Notes: a model not told the origin generated them from the letters alone. A DNA stretch of 64,000 nucleotides from JANYJZ01 sp964523395 (GCA_964523395.1 CAZFXS010000010.1:78186-142185); one strand, 5' to 3'. Positions 7,700-15,808 are shown, numbered from the stretch's first letter. Numbers and translations are program-made.

Positions 7700-8569
7700 T
7701 CAATGTTTTGGTTTGTCCCTTTTTCTTAAAGGTACATTGCTGGTAATATGGAATATTGCATTTGAAGCTAATTCAATTTCTCTTTCGAGTCCAGATGTGA
7801 AAGAGGCAAACATCAGGCGGTTACCATTTTTGAGTTCTTCTAACTCAATTAATATCTCTTTCCGAGTTGCTCCTTCTGCTATCCTTCGTTCATAATATTC
7901 TCTAATGTCAAACTCAATAACATCTAACAATCGCTCAAACTTACCTTTTATTGATTGCTTTTTATTCTGAGCAGCAATAGACATTTGTTTTCTGAAATTT
8001 GTATCTGCTACATCTGCATAATTCGAGCGTTGTAATATTTTCTTGATGTTGTCTTCAGTCTTATTTTTCTCCTGTGGAAAAACACCATTATAGATTTCCG
8101 CAACGATGCCATACTTGCTGTCAACCGATTTCCAATATTTCATATCACGGTTTATAAATCTTATTCCATCATACAATTCTGGGATTACAAATTTTGCCAT
8201 CAAATCACCAAGATACTTTTTTATTGGATTTGATTTTGTGGACGAGCTTTTCGATTCTCTACTTACTCTAAACTCTTGAATCACCCAAGAATGTTTTTGC
8301 AATGCTTTCCGTAACTTATCTAAGCTCTTGCTAACGTCAACAATCATCAAATCGCATTCTGAGAGCAGTTCAATAGCTTTCATAACATCACCATACTGAG
8401 TGATAAAACTCGCATAAAACTCACAATTTTGTTCTCCTCTTAACACACGAAATGCAAGATGAGTGCTATACTTGTCGTTGATGTGTGGAATAAACTCACT
8501 TAATATTTGGTGAATGATGTTCCTCAATTCAATGGAACGATTAATATTTTCCGTAGATGATAGTGGCAT
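7700..8569 (-). CDS. Unknown island protein (289 aa)
   Basis: A soluble, mostly helical and charged protein with no motif that I can name. The ATG at 8569 is taken as the start; an in-frame TTG at 8590 is the alternative. Features are LSECDLMIVDVSKSLDKLRK near residue 85, a lysine/serine-rich stretch near 115, and a long helical C-terminal half (ERLLDVIEFDIREYYERRI). The gene stands alone in the island with non-coding DNA on both sides. Its size, isolation and position would suit an anti-phage or regulatory cargo gene, but this is only a guess from context. Confidence 0.6.
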   Translation of the reverse strand: MPLSSTENINRSIELRNIIHQILSEFIPHINDKYSTHLAFRVLRGEQNCEFYASFITQYGDVMKAIELLSECDLMIVDVSKSLDKLRKALQKHSWVIQEFRVSRESKSSSTKSNPIKKYLGDLMAKFVIPELYDGIRFINRDMKYWKSVDSKYGIVAEIYNGVFPQEKNKTEDNIKKILQRSNYADVADTNFRKQMSIAAQNKKQSIKGKFERLLDVIEFDIREYYERRIAEGATRKEILIELEELKNGNRLMFASFTSGLEREIELASNAIFHITSNVPLRKRDKPKH

Positions 8570-8787
8570 AACCCTAATAGAAAACCCCAACCGTCCGGTA
8601 GAGGCTCGCTAAAGCCCTTTCGTACAATTGGGGTATTGATTCTCAGTCAAGTCAAGTGATTGCTGACCGGCTGAGAGAGAATAATTATTTGTTAGCGATT
8701 TCTACCGGAAAAATAATCTGAGCAATGATTTACTACTAAGTAATCACAAAATACAATTGAAGAAATTATGATTAATCGGGCTTATCC

Positions 8788-8937
8788 TTAACACAGCATG
8801 GAAGAGTAGAATTTCTCAGCGAAATCACTCCAGTAATAAATTTCTTCTAATCCGTCTTTGTGCTCGGGAGTGTTTTCTTTCACAATTCGTATTCTTTCTG
8901 GAATTTTCCAATGCGAAGAGAAAAGATTCTTGGTATT
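8788..8937 (-). pseudogene. Possible 3' remnant of a truncated gene
   Basis: A minus-strand frame without ATG encodes about 48 residues with a natural protein-like composition (SSHWKIPERIRIVKENTPEH, then EEIYYWSDFAEKF) ending at TAA 8788-8790. It begins immediately after the stop of the gene at 8955-9611. It may be the tail of a gene cut when the neighbouring module arrived. The rest of the gap, 8591-8787, holds nothing I can name. Confidence 0.3.
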
Positions 8938-8954
8938 GGGTTTTGAAAATCGGT

Positions 8955-9611
8955 TTATTTAAGGTCTTTATCTTCATATTTCTTCATATAATTGCATTCA
9001 CCTGCAAAAGTCATCGAGGGTTGCTCATCATCGTAGGGTCTATACCTCCCACAGAAACCAGTTTCATACCATTTACCAAAAATGTCTACATATTTAATTT
9101 TACCGAAAATAGTAAAATACGCATTTTGTACACTCAACTTTGTGAATTGATGTTGTGTACCAACGAACATTTCAACGGTCAGAGTTTCCCCTCCTCCAAT
9201 TGTCTGTTTATCTAAATCATAAGAAGTGCGTGCTTTGAGACTGTCAATGCTTACATCTTCCATGATACAATATGCGATATTGGAAACACTTACTTGATAT
9301 GCTGGAGTCTTCCCGTTGTTTTTAAGTCTTACAATCAGAAATTCCCTAGTCAAATGCTCACCTTCTTTAAACGTTCTATGATTGGGCTGCGAAACGCTCT
9401 CAATATTTACGTAAGCTCTCATATCCGTTTCAAATGATTCCCTTGTTTGTTCGTTTGCCGTCTTCATTTGATTAACTTGTTCTTTTGTCTCCCACAACAA
9501 CAGCGCTGCTACGATGATTGCAATTGTTGTGAGAGCCAATTCAAGAATACGTGCGTACTTATCACAGAAGTTAATAAACCTATTCCCATATTTTTTTAAT
9601 CTTCTTAACAT
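8955..9611 (-). CDS. Single-pass membrane protein of unknown function (218 aa)
   Basis: A basic N-terminus (MLRRLKKYGNRFINF) precedes one transmembrane helix (LALTTIAIIVAALLLW, about residues 26-42), a short coiled-coil linker (ETKEQVNQMKTANEQTRESF) and a C-terminal soluble domain of strands rich in aromatic residues (FGKIKYVDIFGKWYETGFCG). Many mobile-element and environmental genomes encode proteins of this layout without known function. Topology suggests that the soluble domain lies in the periplasm. The preceding TTG at 9614 is not needed as start. It follows the lipoprotein gene by 12 bp, so the two are probably one operon. Confidence 0.65.
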   Translation of the reverse strand: MLRRLKKYGNRFINFCDKYARILELALTTIAIIVAALLLWETKEQVNQMKTANEQTRESFETDMRAYVNIESVSQPNHRTFKEGEHLTREFLIVRLKNNGKTPAYQVSVSNIAYCIMEDVSIDSLKARTSYDLDKQTIGGGETLTVEMFVGTQHQFTKLSVQNAYFTIFGKIKYVDIFGKWYETGFCGRYRPYDDEQPSMTFAGECNYMKKYEDKDLK

Positions 9612-9623
9612 CAATCAATGCAT

Positions 9624-10277
9624 TCACATTTCTGAGACATAGTAAGGGACATATTCGGATTTTACAACCCTACCGCTTGAAGCATCAAAGACAACACAGT
9701 AATATTTCGATACTTGATAATTTATTCTAATTGTATCTATTCCAACTTTAACCTTGATGCTATCTATGCCAAAATCTGTATGTTTCTTAACTTCCATAGT
9801 TTGCAATTGTACTCTTTGTCTCCATTCCTCAAATTCATATTCCTTCTTTGACACACGAGTACCATTTAAAAAATAACGTTGAACTCTTTTAGGGATTTTT
9901 GAGTAGACATTTTTTCTCTCTAAAACATAGAAATAACTGTTTTCATTTTTATTTGAATATCTCCATGTAACATAGATTAATTGTCCGAATGATTCGACAT
10001 TCGGTTTAGACCTTAGTTGCTTTGCAGAATCATTAGGGAAATACTTTTTTATCAATATTCCCTCATATCCAGCCGCTGCTGAGGAATCTAATATATCTAT
10101 GACCTTTGATTCAAAATCTAGTTCTCTTGTGCCTCTCTCAATCTGGGAGGGTTTTCCTATGATAGATTCTACTTCATCATAAGTCATTCCTACTGTTATC
10201 TCTTTTGCCCTATCATCTTTTTTGTCGCATCCAATGAAAATGTAAACAACAAGTAAAAGCAAAAAATATTTTACCAT
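9624..10277 (-). CDS. Lipoprotein with a BamE/SmpA-like repeat region
   Basis: The start at 10277 is supported by AGGGAG six bases upstream and gives a typical lipoprotein signal: MVKYFLLLLVVYIFIGC, with the lipid-carrying Cys at residue 17. Just after it, EITVGMTYDEVESIIGKPSQ matches the opening of BamE/SmpA-type domains (VGM-x-EEV-x-x-LG-x-P). The remainder (about 150 residues) is unlike BamE and is not recognised. The protein should be anchored in the inner or outer membrane facing the periplasm. It is probably co-transcribed with the membrane protein that follows. Upstream lies the SRAP gene on the same strand. Confidence 0.65.
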   Translation of the reverse strand: MVKYFLLLLVVYIFIGCDKKDDRAKEITVGMTYDEVESIIGKPSQIERGTRELDFESKVIDILDSSAAAGYEGILIKKYFPNDSAKQLRSKPNVESFGQLIYVTWRYSNKNENSYFYVLERKNVYSKIPKRVQRYFLNGTRVSKKEYEFEEWRQRVQLQTMEVKKHTDFGIDSIKVKVGIDTIRINYQVSKYYCVVFDASSGRVVKSEYVPYYVSEM

Positions 10278-10327
10278 GAACACTCCCTTGTACTTTCTCA
10301 AATCAAAGTATTTATGACACAAAATGT

Positions 10328-11050
10328 TTAAACCTTTTTCCAGCATTTCTTGTCTTGATGTGTCCTATCGTAGAGGTATTGAGCATCTACCTTGTAAACT
10401 TTCATCTTCGAAGCAGGGTATGGCTTTTTAGCGATACCCTTTAATTCTTTGGTGTCTTTATACTCCCTGTCTAACCATAGTTGAAAGTATTTTTCCTCGA
10501 TAATAACAGGCATTCGGTCGTGTATTGGAGAAACTACGTTGTTAGGTTCTGTTGTCAGGACTGAATAGGACGGTTTTTCTTCTCCTGTTTTCGGGTCAAC
10601 CCATACACTAAATATTCCCCCAAGCATGAAGGAGTTTTCTTCTTTCATCATTATCACGGAAGGCTGTTTGACCTTTTTGGTTCTTCCTTTCAGAGTAATT
10701 TCTACAAGGTCGCTTCCGTTGTACTCATAGAAAGCATTGACAGGGATTAAGCACCTTCTGGATTTGAAGTATTGAGCAAAGAGAGGTTTTATATCTGCTG
10801 TTTCAATGCGTGCATTGAATGACGTGGCTTCCGCTTTTCCATCTTTCGACCAATGAGGGATAAGCCACCACATTGCTTTGAATGCTTTTAGCTCTCCACC
10901 TCTAAAAGCGAATATAGGCAGCCATTGGAATCGTGTTGCATTAAATAACGGAAGACCTTCAAACGCATTCTTATCTTTCACAGGTTTGAAGTATGCGTAT
11001 TCTTCTTGCAGTTCACCTAATTGCTCAATGGTGGATTTATTGTAACACAT
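10328..11050 (-). CDS. SOS response-associated peptidase-like (SRAP/HMCES/YedK) protein
   Basis: This 240-residue protein has the complete SRAP signature. Cys2 directly after the initiator Met (MCYNKS) forms the thiazolidine link to abasic sites in single-stranded DNA. FNARIET carries the conserved Asn/Arg, AFYEY the catalytic Glu, and SPIHDRMPVI the His, with CLIPVNAFYEY and MWWLIPHW as further family motifs. HMCES/YedK proteins shield abasic sites in ssDNA. Copies on mobile elements are common and may protect the element's ssDNA or repair the host. Length is normal and all key residues are present. The gene stands between the lipoprotein gene and a hairpin-rich gap. Confidence 0.93.
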   Translation of the reverse strand: MCYNKSTIEQLGELQEEYAYFKPVKDKNAFEGLPLFNATRFQWLPIFAFRGGELKAFKAMWWLIPHWSKDGKAEATSFNARIETADIKPLFAQYFKSRRCLIPVNAFYEYNGSDLVEITLKGRTKKVKQPSVIMMKEENSFMLGGIFSVWVDPKTGEEKPSYSVLTTEPNNVVSPIHDRMPVIIEEKYFQLWLDREYKDTKELKGIAKKPYPASKMKVYKVDAQYLYDRTHQDKKCWKKV

Positions 11051-11069
11051 TGAACATACCTTGAAAAAT

Positions 11070-11270
11070 GGGAGATAAATAAAGAGCCTGCTTCGGGAGC
11101 GTCAATGGCAAGGGAGGCGATGCCCAGAGACATAAGCAGGCAGGGGTAAGGTACTATTTGGCCTCGAAATTGTCAAACCGTTAGCCAGCCTGGTAGTTTC
11201 TCAGTTTAAAATAATGCCACTGTTTCCAAGCTCAAACTGTGCCACTACCCAAATTTGACTATTAAATAAA
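11070..11270. repeat. Hairpin region and probable IS21-type end remnant
   Basis: Near 11081-11146 there is an inverted repeat with GCCTGCTT/AAGCAGGC arms. At about 11200-11265 two imperfect copies of GTGGCA-(C/T)A-(G/T)TTT...GGAAAC/GAGAAAC (minus strand) resemble the repeated ends of IS21-family elements. No transposase is present. This would be a scar of an insertion; the assignment is by memory of the motif only. Confidence 0.3.
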
Positions 11271-11307
11271 TTCTCATATATTTCGCTTTTAGAAGAGTTA
11301 AAATCTT

Positions 11308-11691
11308 ATGTTTTTTAGAAAAATAAATGAAGTAGTTGAGTCTTTTCGCCACCAAGAACCTGTGCGTTCAATAAGTGACGAAATTGATGATTATGGCAAT
11401 TCAATGAAAAACTCAATCGAAGGAAAGATTGTTGAGAGTGTTGCAACGGTTGGCGTTTATCTCGTAGTTGTCATACCATCTTCATACTTACTTTTAACCT
11501 TTTTGCATAAACTAACAAATATAGGTGGAGTTTCACTTGGTATGGTTGGGATTGGACTCAGTTTCTTGTGGAGCATTGCAAATAACCTCTTTCACGATTG
11601 GATACTAAAGAAAATTCCTTTTCATGTTTTAAATCCATTTTTTGGGAGCAAAATTGAGGAAACATTTCTGGCTTTTAAGCGGCAGAAATAA
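11308..11691 (+). CDS. Two-helix membrane protein (127 aa)
   Basis: The only plus-strand pair in the island begins here. The protein has a polar N-terminus (about 45 residues), then two hydrophobic segments, VATVGVYLVVVIPSSYLLL and VSLGMVGIGLSFLWSIA, and a basic tail. I do not recognise the family. Its TAA overlaps the ATG of the next gene as TAATG, so the two small membrane proteins are translationally coupled and may act together. No clear Shine-Dalgarno precedes the ATG. Confidence 0.6.
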   Translation: MFFRKINEVVESFRHQEPVRSISDEIDDYGNSMKNSIEGKIVESVATVGVYLVVVIPSSYLLLTFLHKLTNIGGVSLGMVGIGLSFLWSIANNLFHDWILKKIPFHVLNPFFGSKIEETFLAFKRQK

Positions 11692-11882
11692 TGCCTGACC
11701 ACGTTAAACCAATACCTCGCTATGTAGCTATGATGAGGATAATTGTCAGCCTTTTGGTGCTTATTGTTGGATTGCTTGTGATAGTCTCCCCCAATCCTAT
11801 CTTTCCGGAAAAGTTTGATGACGGAACACAAAAGTTTGCGGCAGGTTGGATAGGTGCAGTCATAGGTTACTGGCTAGCATAA
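11691..11882 (+). CDS. Small membrane protein (63 aa), coupled to the preceding gene
   Basis: The 63-residue protein consists of one strong transmembrane helix (MRIIVSLLVLIVGLLVIV), a short loop (NPIFPEKFDDGTQKF) and a second hydrophobic segment (AAGWIGAVIGYWLA) at the C-terminus. Such two-helix miniproteins occur as accessory subunits or toxins, but nothing here decides between these. The TAATG overlap with the gene before it supports it being a real gene. Confidence 0.55.
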   Translation: MPDHVKPIPRYVAMMRIIVSLLVLIVGLLVIVSPNPIFPEKFDDGTQKFAAGWIGAVIGYWLA

Positions 11883-11945
11883 TCTCTTTCCGGTAATTTT
11901 ACCAAGTACTCAATTTCCCACAATTTTGTAGTTACCACCGCCTGC

Positions 11946-12968
11946 CTAATTTAACACTATTTTGTTCACCGTAGAATGTAATCCTTCGGGCTGCAAATGG
12001 CTGTAAATTTGAGTGACTTTTATGCTTGAATGCCCAAGCAATTTCTGAACTTCGTACAATGAAACTCCGTCTTGGACTAACCAGCTTGCAAACGTATGCC
12101 GGAGGCTGTGGAAGTGAAGCTTTCCGTCAAGCTTGGTTTCCGCCACATACTTTTTCAGCTTCTTGCTTGCATGGTCATCGTTTATTTTAAAGCCCTTGAG
12201 ATTGAAAATATATTCAGACCTTGCTTTCTCAGCCTTTGAGTGGAGGAGATTATACACAACCTCGTTCATCGGCACAACTCTTTTCTTGCCTTGTTTGGTT
12301 TTGAATGTCGGATTGCTCTGAATGTGAATGAGTTTTCTATGGAGGTCAACGTCCTGCCAACGGAGGTTGATGAGTTCACCTCTTCTCATGCCTGTTAAGA
12401 CTGCAAACACTATCAATTCCCTCAGCCATTCTTCGCTAATTGCGTTGAGAAGAGCTTGGAAGTCTTGCTTGGAGAAATATGTAGGAGTGACTTCTGGAAC
12501 TTGAACTTGATTCATATTAGCAAACGGATTCGCCTGAATAAGCTTCCAGTTTACCGCTGTATTCATAGCAGCTCGTAAAGCTTGTAGTTCCCTGTTGACG
12601 GTTGATGGAGATTTCTGCTCTGAAATGCGATTGACCTTATACTGGTCGAGGTGTTGCATGGTGATGGAGGCAAGGGAGCAATCCTTTGTCGTGAACTTCA
12701 ACCTTTCCAATGATTGTTCATAAAACTCAACCGTACACTTTGAGTAATTCACTTTTGCAAAGGGGATGAAATCCTTGATAAACTTCGATAGTGTGACAGC
12801 CGATTGCTTCGAGTTCAGGAACTCCCTGAATTGAACGAAGGACTTGGTAGCTTCAGATTTCTGAGTGCATCCGGTAGATTTCCAGCGTTTCTTACCTTCG
12901 TGGAAATAGCCGACGTAGTAAATGCCATTGTTGCGTTTGAAGAGGTAGAGCTTCGAGGAGTTGGACAT
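11946..12968 (-). CDS. Tyrosine recombinase / site-specific integrase
   Basis: The 340-residue integrase has the expected two-part structure. An N-terminal SAM-like core-binding domain (about 55-145) includes the VNRELQALRAAMN helix. The catalytic domain holds all active residues: Arg in TGMRRGELINLRW, Lys in KTKQGKKRVVP, His-x-x-Arg in HSLRHTFASW, His in LLGHSS and the nucleophile Tyr in TQIYSHL. AAGGTG lies 6 bases upstream of the ATG. It is the outermost island gene, 67 bp from the right attachment repeat, and reads away from it. It should catalyse integration into and excision from tRNA-Ala(CGC). There is no excisionase that I can recognise. Confidence 0.96.
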   Translation of the reverse strand: MSNSSKLYLFKRNNGIYYVGYFHEGKKRWKSTGCTQKSEATKSFVQFREFLNSKQSAVTLSKFIKDFIPFAKVNYSKCTVEFYEQSLERLKFTTKDCSLASITMQHLDQYKVNRISEQKSPSTVNRELQALRAAMNTAVNWKLIQANPFANMNQVQVPEVTPTYFSKQDFQALLNAISEEWLRELIVFAVLTGMRRGELINLRWQDVDLHRKLIHIQSNPTFKTKQGKKRVVPMNEVVYNLLHSKAEKARSEYIFNLKGFKINDDHASKKLKKYVAETKLDGKLHFHSLRHTFASWLVQDGVSLYEVQKLLGHSSIKVTQIYSHLQPEGLHSTVNKIVLN

Positions 12969-13035
12969 TGTAACACCTTTTGGGTTACAGTCCCGTTTAC
13001 AGCAGTTAAAAAATTGAAGAAATTAGGTTGGTTTT

Positions 13036-13095
13036 ACCGACGGCCTCCTCGTTGCGAACGAGGCGCTCTCCCAGCTGAGCTACAGCCCCATGGGA
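13036..13095 (-). repeat. Right attachment repeat: 5' part of tRNA-Ala(CGC)
   Basis: The 60 bp are identical to 4578-4637 and contain tRNA positions 1-54 plus 6 bp of upstream flank. The T-arm and acceptor 3' strand are missing, so this is not a functional tRNA. The promoter at 13176-13204 lies about 80 bp upstream on the same strand, which suggests that this copy kept the original chromosomal promoter and 5' end. Confidence 0.9.
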
Positions 13096-13175
13096 CAATT
13101 GCTTTATCCACCGAAGCGACTTGTCGCGTAGGTGGGGATTTTGAATTTCTAATCCTAATTTTGATTGGCGGGTAT

Positions 13176-13204
13176 AATATACAAAGAATGAAGAACGGAA
13201 TCAA
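13176..13204 (-). promoter_or_regulatory. Sigma-70 promoter TTGATT - 17 bp - TATATT (original tRNA-Ala promoter)
   Basis: On the minus strand TTGATT (13199-13204) and TATATT (13176-13181) are exactly 17 bp apart, the same hexamers as the tRNA-Ser promoter at 36115-36143. It now reads into the truncated tRNA copy at 13036-13095. A miniature element has its target site 7 bp upstream of the -35 box. Confidence 0.7.
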
Positions 13205-13219
13205 ACTATTTAATAGATT

Positions 13220-13318
13220 GGTAGTGTCCTTATTTGAAAATCATGCTTCACTTGTGCAGAGATTGCAATGATCCTGAGCGGAGGCGAAGGATCTTTAATG
13301 CCAAATTAGGACAGTACC
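13220..13318. mobile_element. Miniature inverted-repeat element, 99 bp, GGTACTGTCC type
   Basis: The ends GGTAGTGTCCTTATTTG and (reversed) GGTACTGTCCTAATTTG match at 15 of 17 positions. The element is flanked by the perfect 8-bp duplication AATAGATT (13212-13219 and 13319-13326). The centre holds the interrupted palindrome GATCCT...AGGATC (13270-13293), also found at 16339-16438 and near 41480. It encodes no protein, so it depends on a transposase elsewhere. Confidence 0.85.
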
Positions 13319-13352
13319 AATAGATTCACATGATTGTGTTCATTAGATAATT

Positions 13353-14852
13353 TTATTTCATCAGTACCATCTTCTTTGTTTCTACAAATTTCCCGGCAAT
13401 TAACCGGTAAAAATAGATTCCACTCGGCACCTCGCTAGCTTCCCAGCGTACTGAGTATTCTCCCGGTTGTTTGGTCTCTTGAAGTAAGGTTGCAACGTTC
13501 CGGCCAAGAACGTCATGGATTGTCAGCGAGACATGAGATGTGCTGGCCATTGAAAAAGTAATTTTAGTTCTTGGGTTGAATGGGTTTGGATAATTATTCC
13601 CCAACTGAAAGCTCTCAATGGTGAAGTTGTCGTCAACGATATCAGAGAGCAGTTTTAGCCACGTGGAAGTATAGCGTGCGTCGTTGACCCAGGCGCCCCC
13701 GCTCCATGATTGTAAAAGTTGCTCAAGAATATTATTGAACGCATCGTATGTTCCAAGAACTCTAGTTTGACTTTCCCACAGGCTGAGACCGCCATTCCAG
13801 CGGAGGTTTTCAATACCGGTATTATATCCATTCGGATCATAACTGAAGGAGGTCTTGCGAGAATTTATCCATGTGGATCCATTCCAGGACTGAAGTGTCT
13901 GGTCGACCGGTCTATTATTTACATTGTAGGTGCTAAGATACCGGGAATTCTTGTTCCATGCGTTGGAATACCAGATTTCAAATACCATTTCGATAAGATT
14001 TCTGTTTGAGTCAAAAGCAAAAAGCTTCCTTGTATCGTTACTCCAGTCACCAGACAGCCATTTTTGCTGTGCTACCTCAGTGGTATCACCGTTGATATCA
14101 TAGATCCAAAGGGTTCTCTCAAAGTTCATCCAATCGCTTCCGCTCCATTGTTGAACTATTGTTTCTGTGTGGTGTCCGTTTTTATCAAACTGATACAGTT
14201 CCCGCCAGGAATTCCCCCAGTCGCTCAGGTTCCAGAAATCGGTATTAAATTCAACGAGATGCCCTTGGGGGTCGTAAGTGTATCTGTACCTACGAATGTT
14301 GTACCACTCGGAAACGTTCCAAAAATCTACAATCAGTTCGGCAAGACTATCGTTGTCAGTGTATGTATAACTTAACCTTTCACCAAGTTCCCATACGCTA
14401 AGAAGAGGATTCCAACCTTCCGCTGTAGACTGTGTTATTTTTCTTTCATTGTCATATCCATATGTATATTTATAACCGTTTACCCACTGAATTCCATCCC
14501 AGGCTTGATGAAACCATTCGGTTTGATTTCCTGCATTGTCGTAACTGTAGCTTGAATTACTGGAGGGTGTCCATGTACTGCTTCCGCCATCCCAGTATTC
14601 TGTCAAATAGCTTGCTAATCCAAAGGTTCCATCCGAAGATAATGTTGCCAGGTCAGGATTGTTTTTGGGGAGCTGTACATCAGGAATGTGCTGGGTTCCG
14701 GTAGACTTTGGTCCCACTGAACGTGAATGGAGGTAACCGGTATTGATCAGATTTCTGGGTGTGAATGGGTTTGTCTGTGACTGGAGGTTGTCATTGAACA
14801 AAAAGGACAGCAATAAGAAAATGACGATCGTATACGAAGAAAAAATTCTCAT
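13353..14852 (-). CDS. Secreted WN/YD-repeat protein with T9SS sorting domain
   Basis: This 499-residue exported protein has a signal peptide (MRIFSSYTIVIFLLLSFLF) and about nine tandem repeats of 36-38 residues between residues 85 and 400. Each repeat has the pattern Y-x-YD-x-x-G-N-x-TE...W...WxNxxR, so it resembles RHS/YD repeats enriched in tryptophan and asparagine. The C-terminus is a type A T9SS sorting domain beginning NNYPNPFNPRTKITF and ending FVETKKMVLMK. It should be secreted by T9SS and attached to the surface. Repeats of this kind often form beta-solenoids or wrapping shells, but no toxin domain is present here. It is monocistronic, just outside the island. Confidence 0.85.
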   Translation of the reverse strand: MRIFSSYTIVIFLLLSFLFNDNLQSQTNPFTPRNLINTGYLHSRSVGPKSTGTQHIPDVQLPKNNPDLATLSSDGTFGLASYLTEYWDGGSSTWTPSSNSSYSYDNAGNQTEWFHQAWDGIQWVNGYKYTYGYDNERKITQSTAEGWNPLLSVWELGERLSYTYTDNDSLAELIVDFWNVSEWYNIRRYRYTYDPQGHLVEFNTDFWNLSDWGNSWRELYQFDKNGHHTETIVQQWSGSDWMNFERTLWIYDINGDTTEVAQQKWLSGDWSNDTRKLFAFDSNRNLIEMVFEIWYSNAWNKNSRYLSTYNVNNRPVDQTLQSWNGSTWINSRKTSFSYDPNGYNTGIENLRWNGGLSLWESQTRVLGTYDAFNNILEQLLQSWSGGAWVNDARYTSTWLKLLSDIVDDNFTIESFQLGNNYPNPFNPRTKITFSMASTSHVSLTIHDVLGRNVATLLQETKQPGEYSVRWEASEVPSGIYFYRLIAGKFVETKKMVLMK

Positions 14853-14989
14853 GAGGACTCCATTAAAAATAAAAATGGACAGCGTTATTTTTCTCTTGAC
14901 AAAGTTTATCGTCTTTTATATATTTACCACAGTAATTGGGAGTGCAAAAAATCCGGGAGGAAATGTAGTTACATCTAACATTCATATCA

Positions 14990-15186
14990 ATACATAATCC
15001 CTAAAACTAAATTTTATCAGCAAGGGTGTACTGTTTTTTGTCGGAGGCACCGACGGCATTGGATTGCTCGGGAGGCGGTTCGGGTGCCCGAGGTGCTTTC
15101 GGCTTTAGCACATTGCCAAGGTTCTCGAAGCTTGGCTTCGAGAAATACGTTGGGCTTAATGTACTGTCGGAGCTCAGCTCCGACAA
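14990..15186. terminator. Hairpin-rich intergenic region with terminator of the arginine decarboxylase gene
   Basis: Two strong inverted repeats are present: TTCTCGAAGC/GCTTCGAGAA (15122-15144) and TGTCGGAGCT/AGCTCCGACA (15165-15185). The second lies directly behind the stop of the minus-strand gene at 15188 and probably ends its transcription. A third, weaker hairpin (GTCGG...CCGAC) lies near 15040. No gene is seen in 14853-15187. Confidence 0.5.
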
Positions 15187-15187
15187 T

Positions 15188-15733
15188 CTAAGGCAGTAAA
15201 ATAGCGCTTGCTATTACCGTTGTCCAGAGTCCGTTCTTGTCGCCTTCCGCGGATTGTGTAATGTTGTAGGTTTTAACAATCTTGCCGCTCATCTTGTAAA
15301 GCTTTTCTCGTTCGTCCCAACCGGTATCAGCATTAAACTCCACGCCAAGTGTGGTAGCAAGCATAGTGGCCGCAAGATCTTCGGCATACTCACCCGCTTT
15401 TTCATCAGTCTCACCAAATGGATGATGCTCAGAAAGATAACCATACTGCGATGTATCTGCGGGAGTTGCAACTCCTATGGATGCCGCAATGAGGCGGTTT
15501 GGTTCGTTGGTCGCGTTACGTGCCATGACGGCGAACGTGATCTGTCCGGGCTGTAATTCTTTTAAACCTTCTTCCGTCGGGACACGTTTGCATCCGGGTG
15601 GATAAATACTCGAGACGGTGACGAGGTTGCATTTTTCAATCTTCGCATCGCGTAACGCAAGCTCGAATGATTGCAGGTAATCTTTGTGGCGGCCGACGCC
15701 TTTCGTGAAGAACATTCTGGTTGGGACGTACAA
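15188..15733 (-). CDS. pdaD: Pyruvoyl-dependent arginine decarboxylase (PvlArgDC)
   Basis: The proenzyme cleaves itself between two serines to make a beta and an alpha chain with an N-terminal pyruvoyl group, then decarboxylates arginine to agmatine for polyamine synthesis. The cleavage motif VTVSSIYPPG is visible with Ser41-Ser42 as the processing site. FFTKGVGRHKDYLQSFELAL at the N-terminus and FNADTGWDE near residue 135 are family signatures. Length (181 aa) is normal. The start is a TTG at 15733: AAGGAG lies 7 bases upstream and the first ATG (15715) would cut into the conserved N-terminus. Members occur mainly in archaea, Chlorobi/Bacteroidetes relatives and Chlamydiae. Confidence 0.95.
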   Translation of the reverse strand: MYVPTRMFFTKGVGRHKDYLQSFELALRDAKIEKCNLVTVSSIYPPGCKRVPTEEGLKELQPGQITFAVMARNATNEPNRLIAASIGVATPADTSQYGYLSEHHPFGETDEKAGEYAEDLAATMLATTLGVEFNADTGWDEREKLYKMSGKIVKTYNITQSAEGDKNGLWTTVIASAILLP

Positions 15734-15808
15734 TGCAGGGCTCCTTGAATAAAATTAAATAATTGGTGATAGGTAATTGGTCAATGATAAATAGTCATCG
15801 GTAATTTG

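Larger units (their letters stand above)
4578..13095. mobile_element. Integrative genomic island in tRNA-Ala(CGC), about 8.5 kb
   Basis: The region is bounded by 60-bp perfect direct repeats derived from tRNA-Ala, carries a complete tyrosine recombinase adjacent to the right repeat, and is visibly more AT-rich than its flanks, with mostly small unknown genes on the minus strand. A good sigma-70 promoter, probably the original tRNA promoter, lies beyond the right repeat (13176-13204), next to the broken tRNA copy. This suggests that the element brought in the 5' half of the tRNA, not the 3' half. No conjugation, relaxase or phage structural genes are visible, so it is an integrated cassette or a decayed element. 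Confidence 0.85.

Noticed and set aside
13161..13180. Plus-strand promoter TTGATT...TATAAT
   Set aside because: The two hexamers are only 6 bp apart; the real promoter at this place is on the minus strand with 17-bp spacing.
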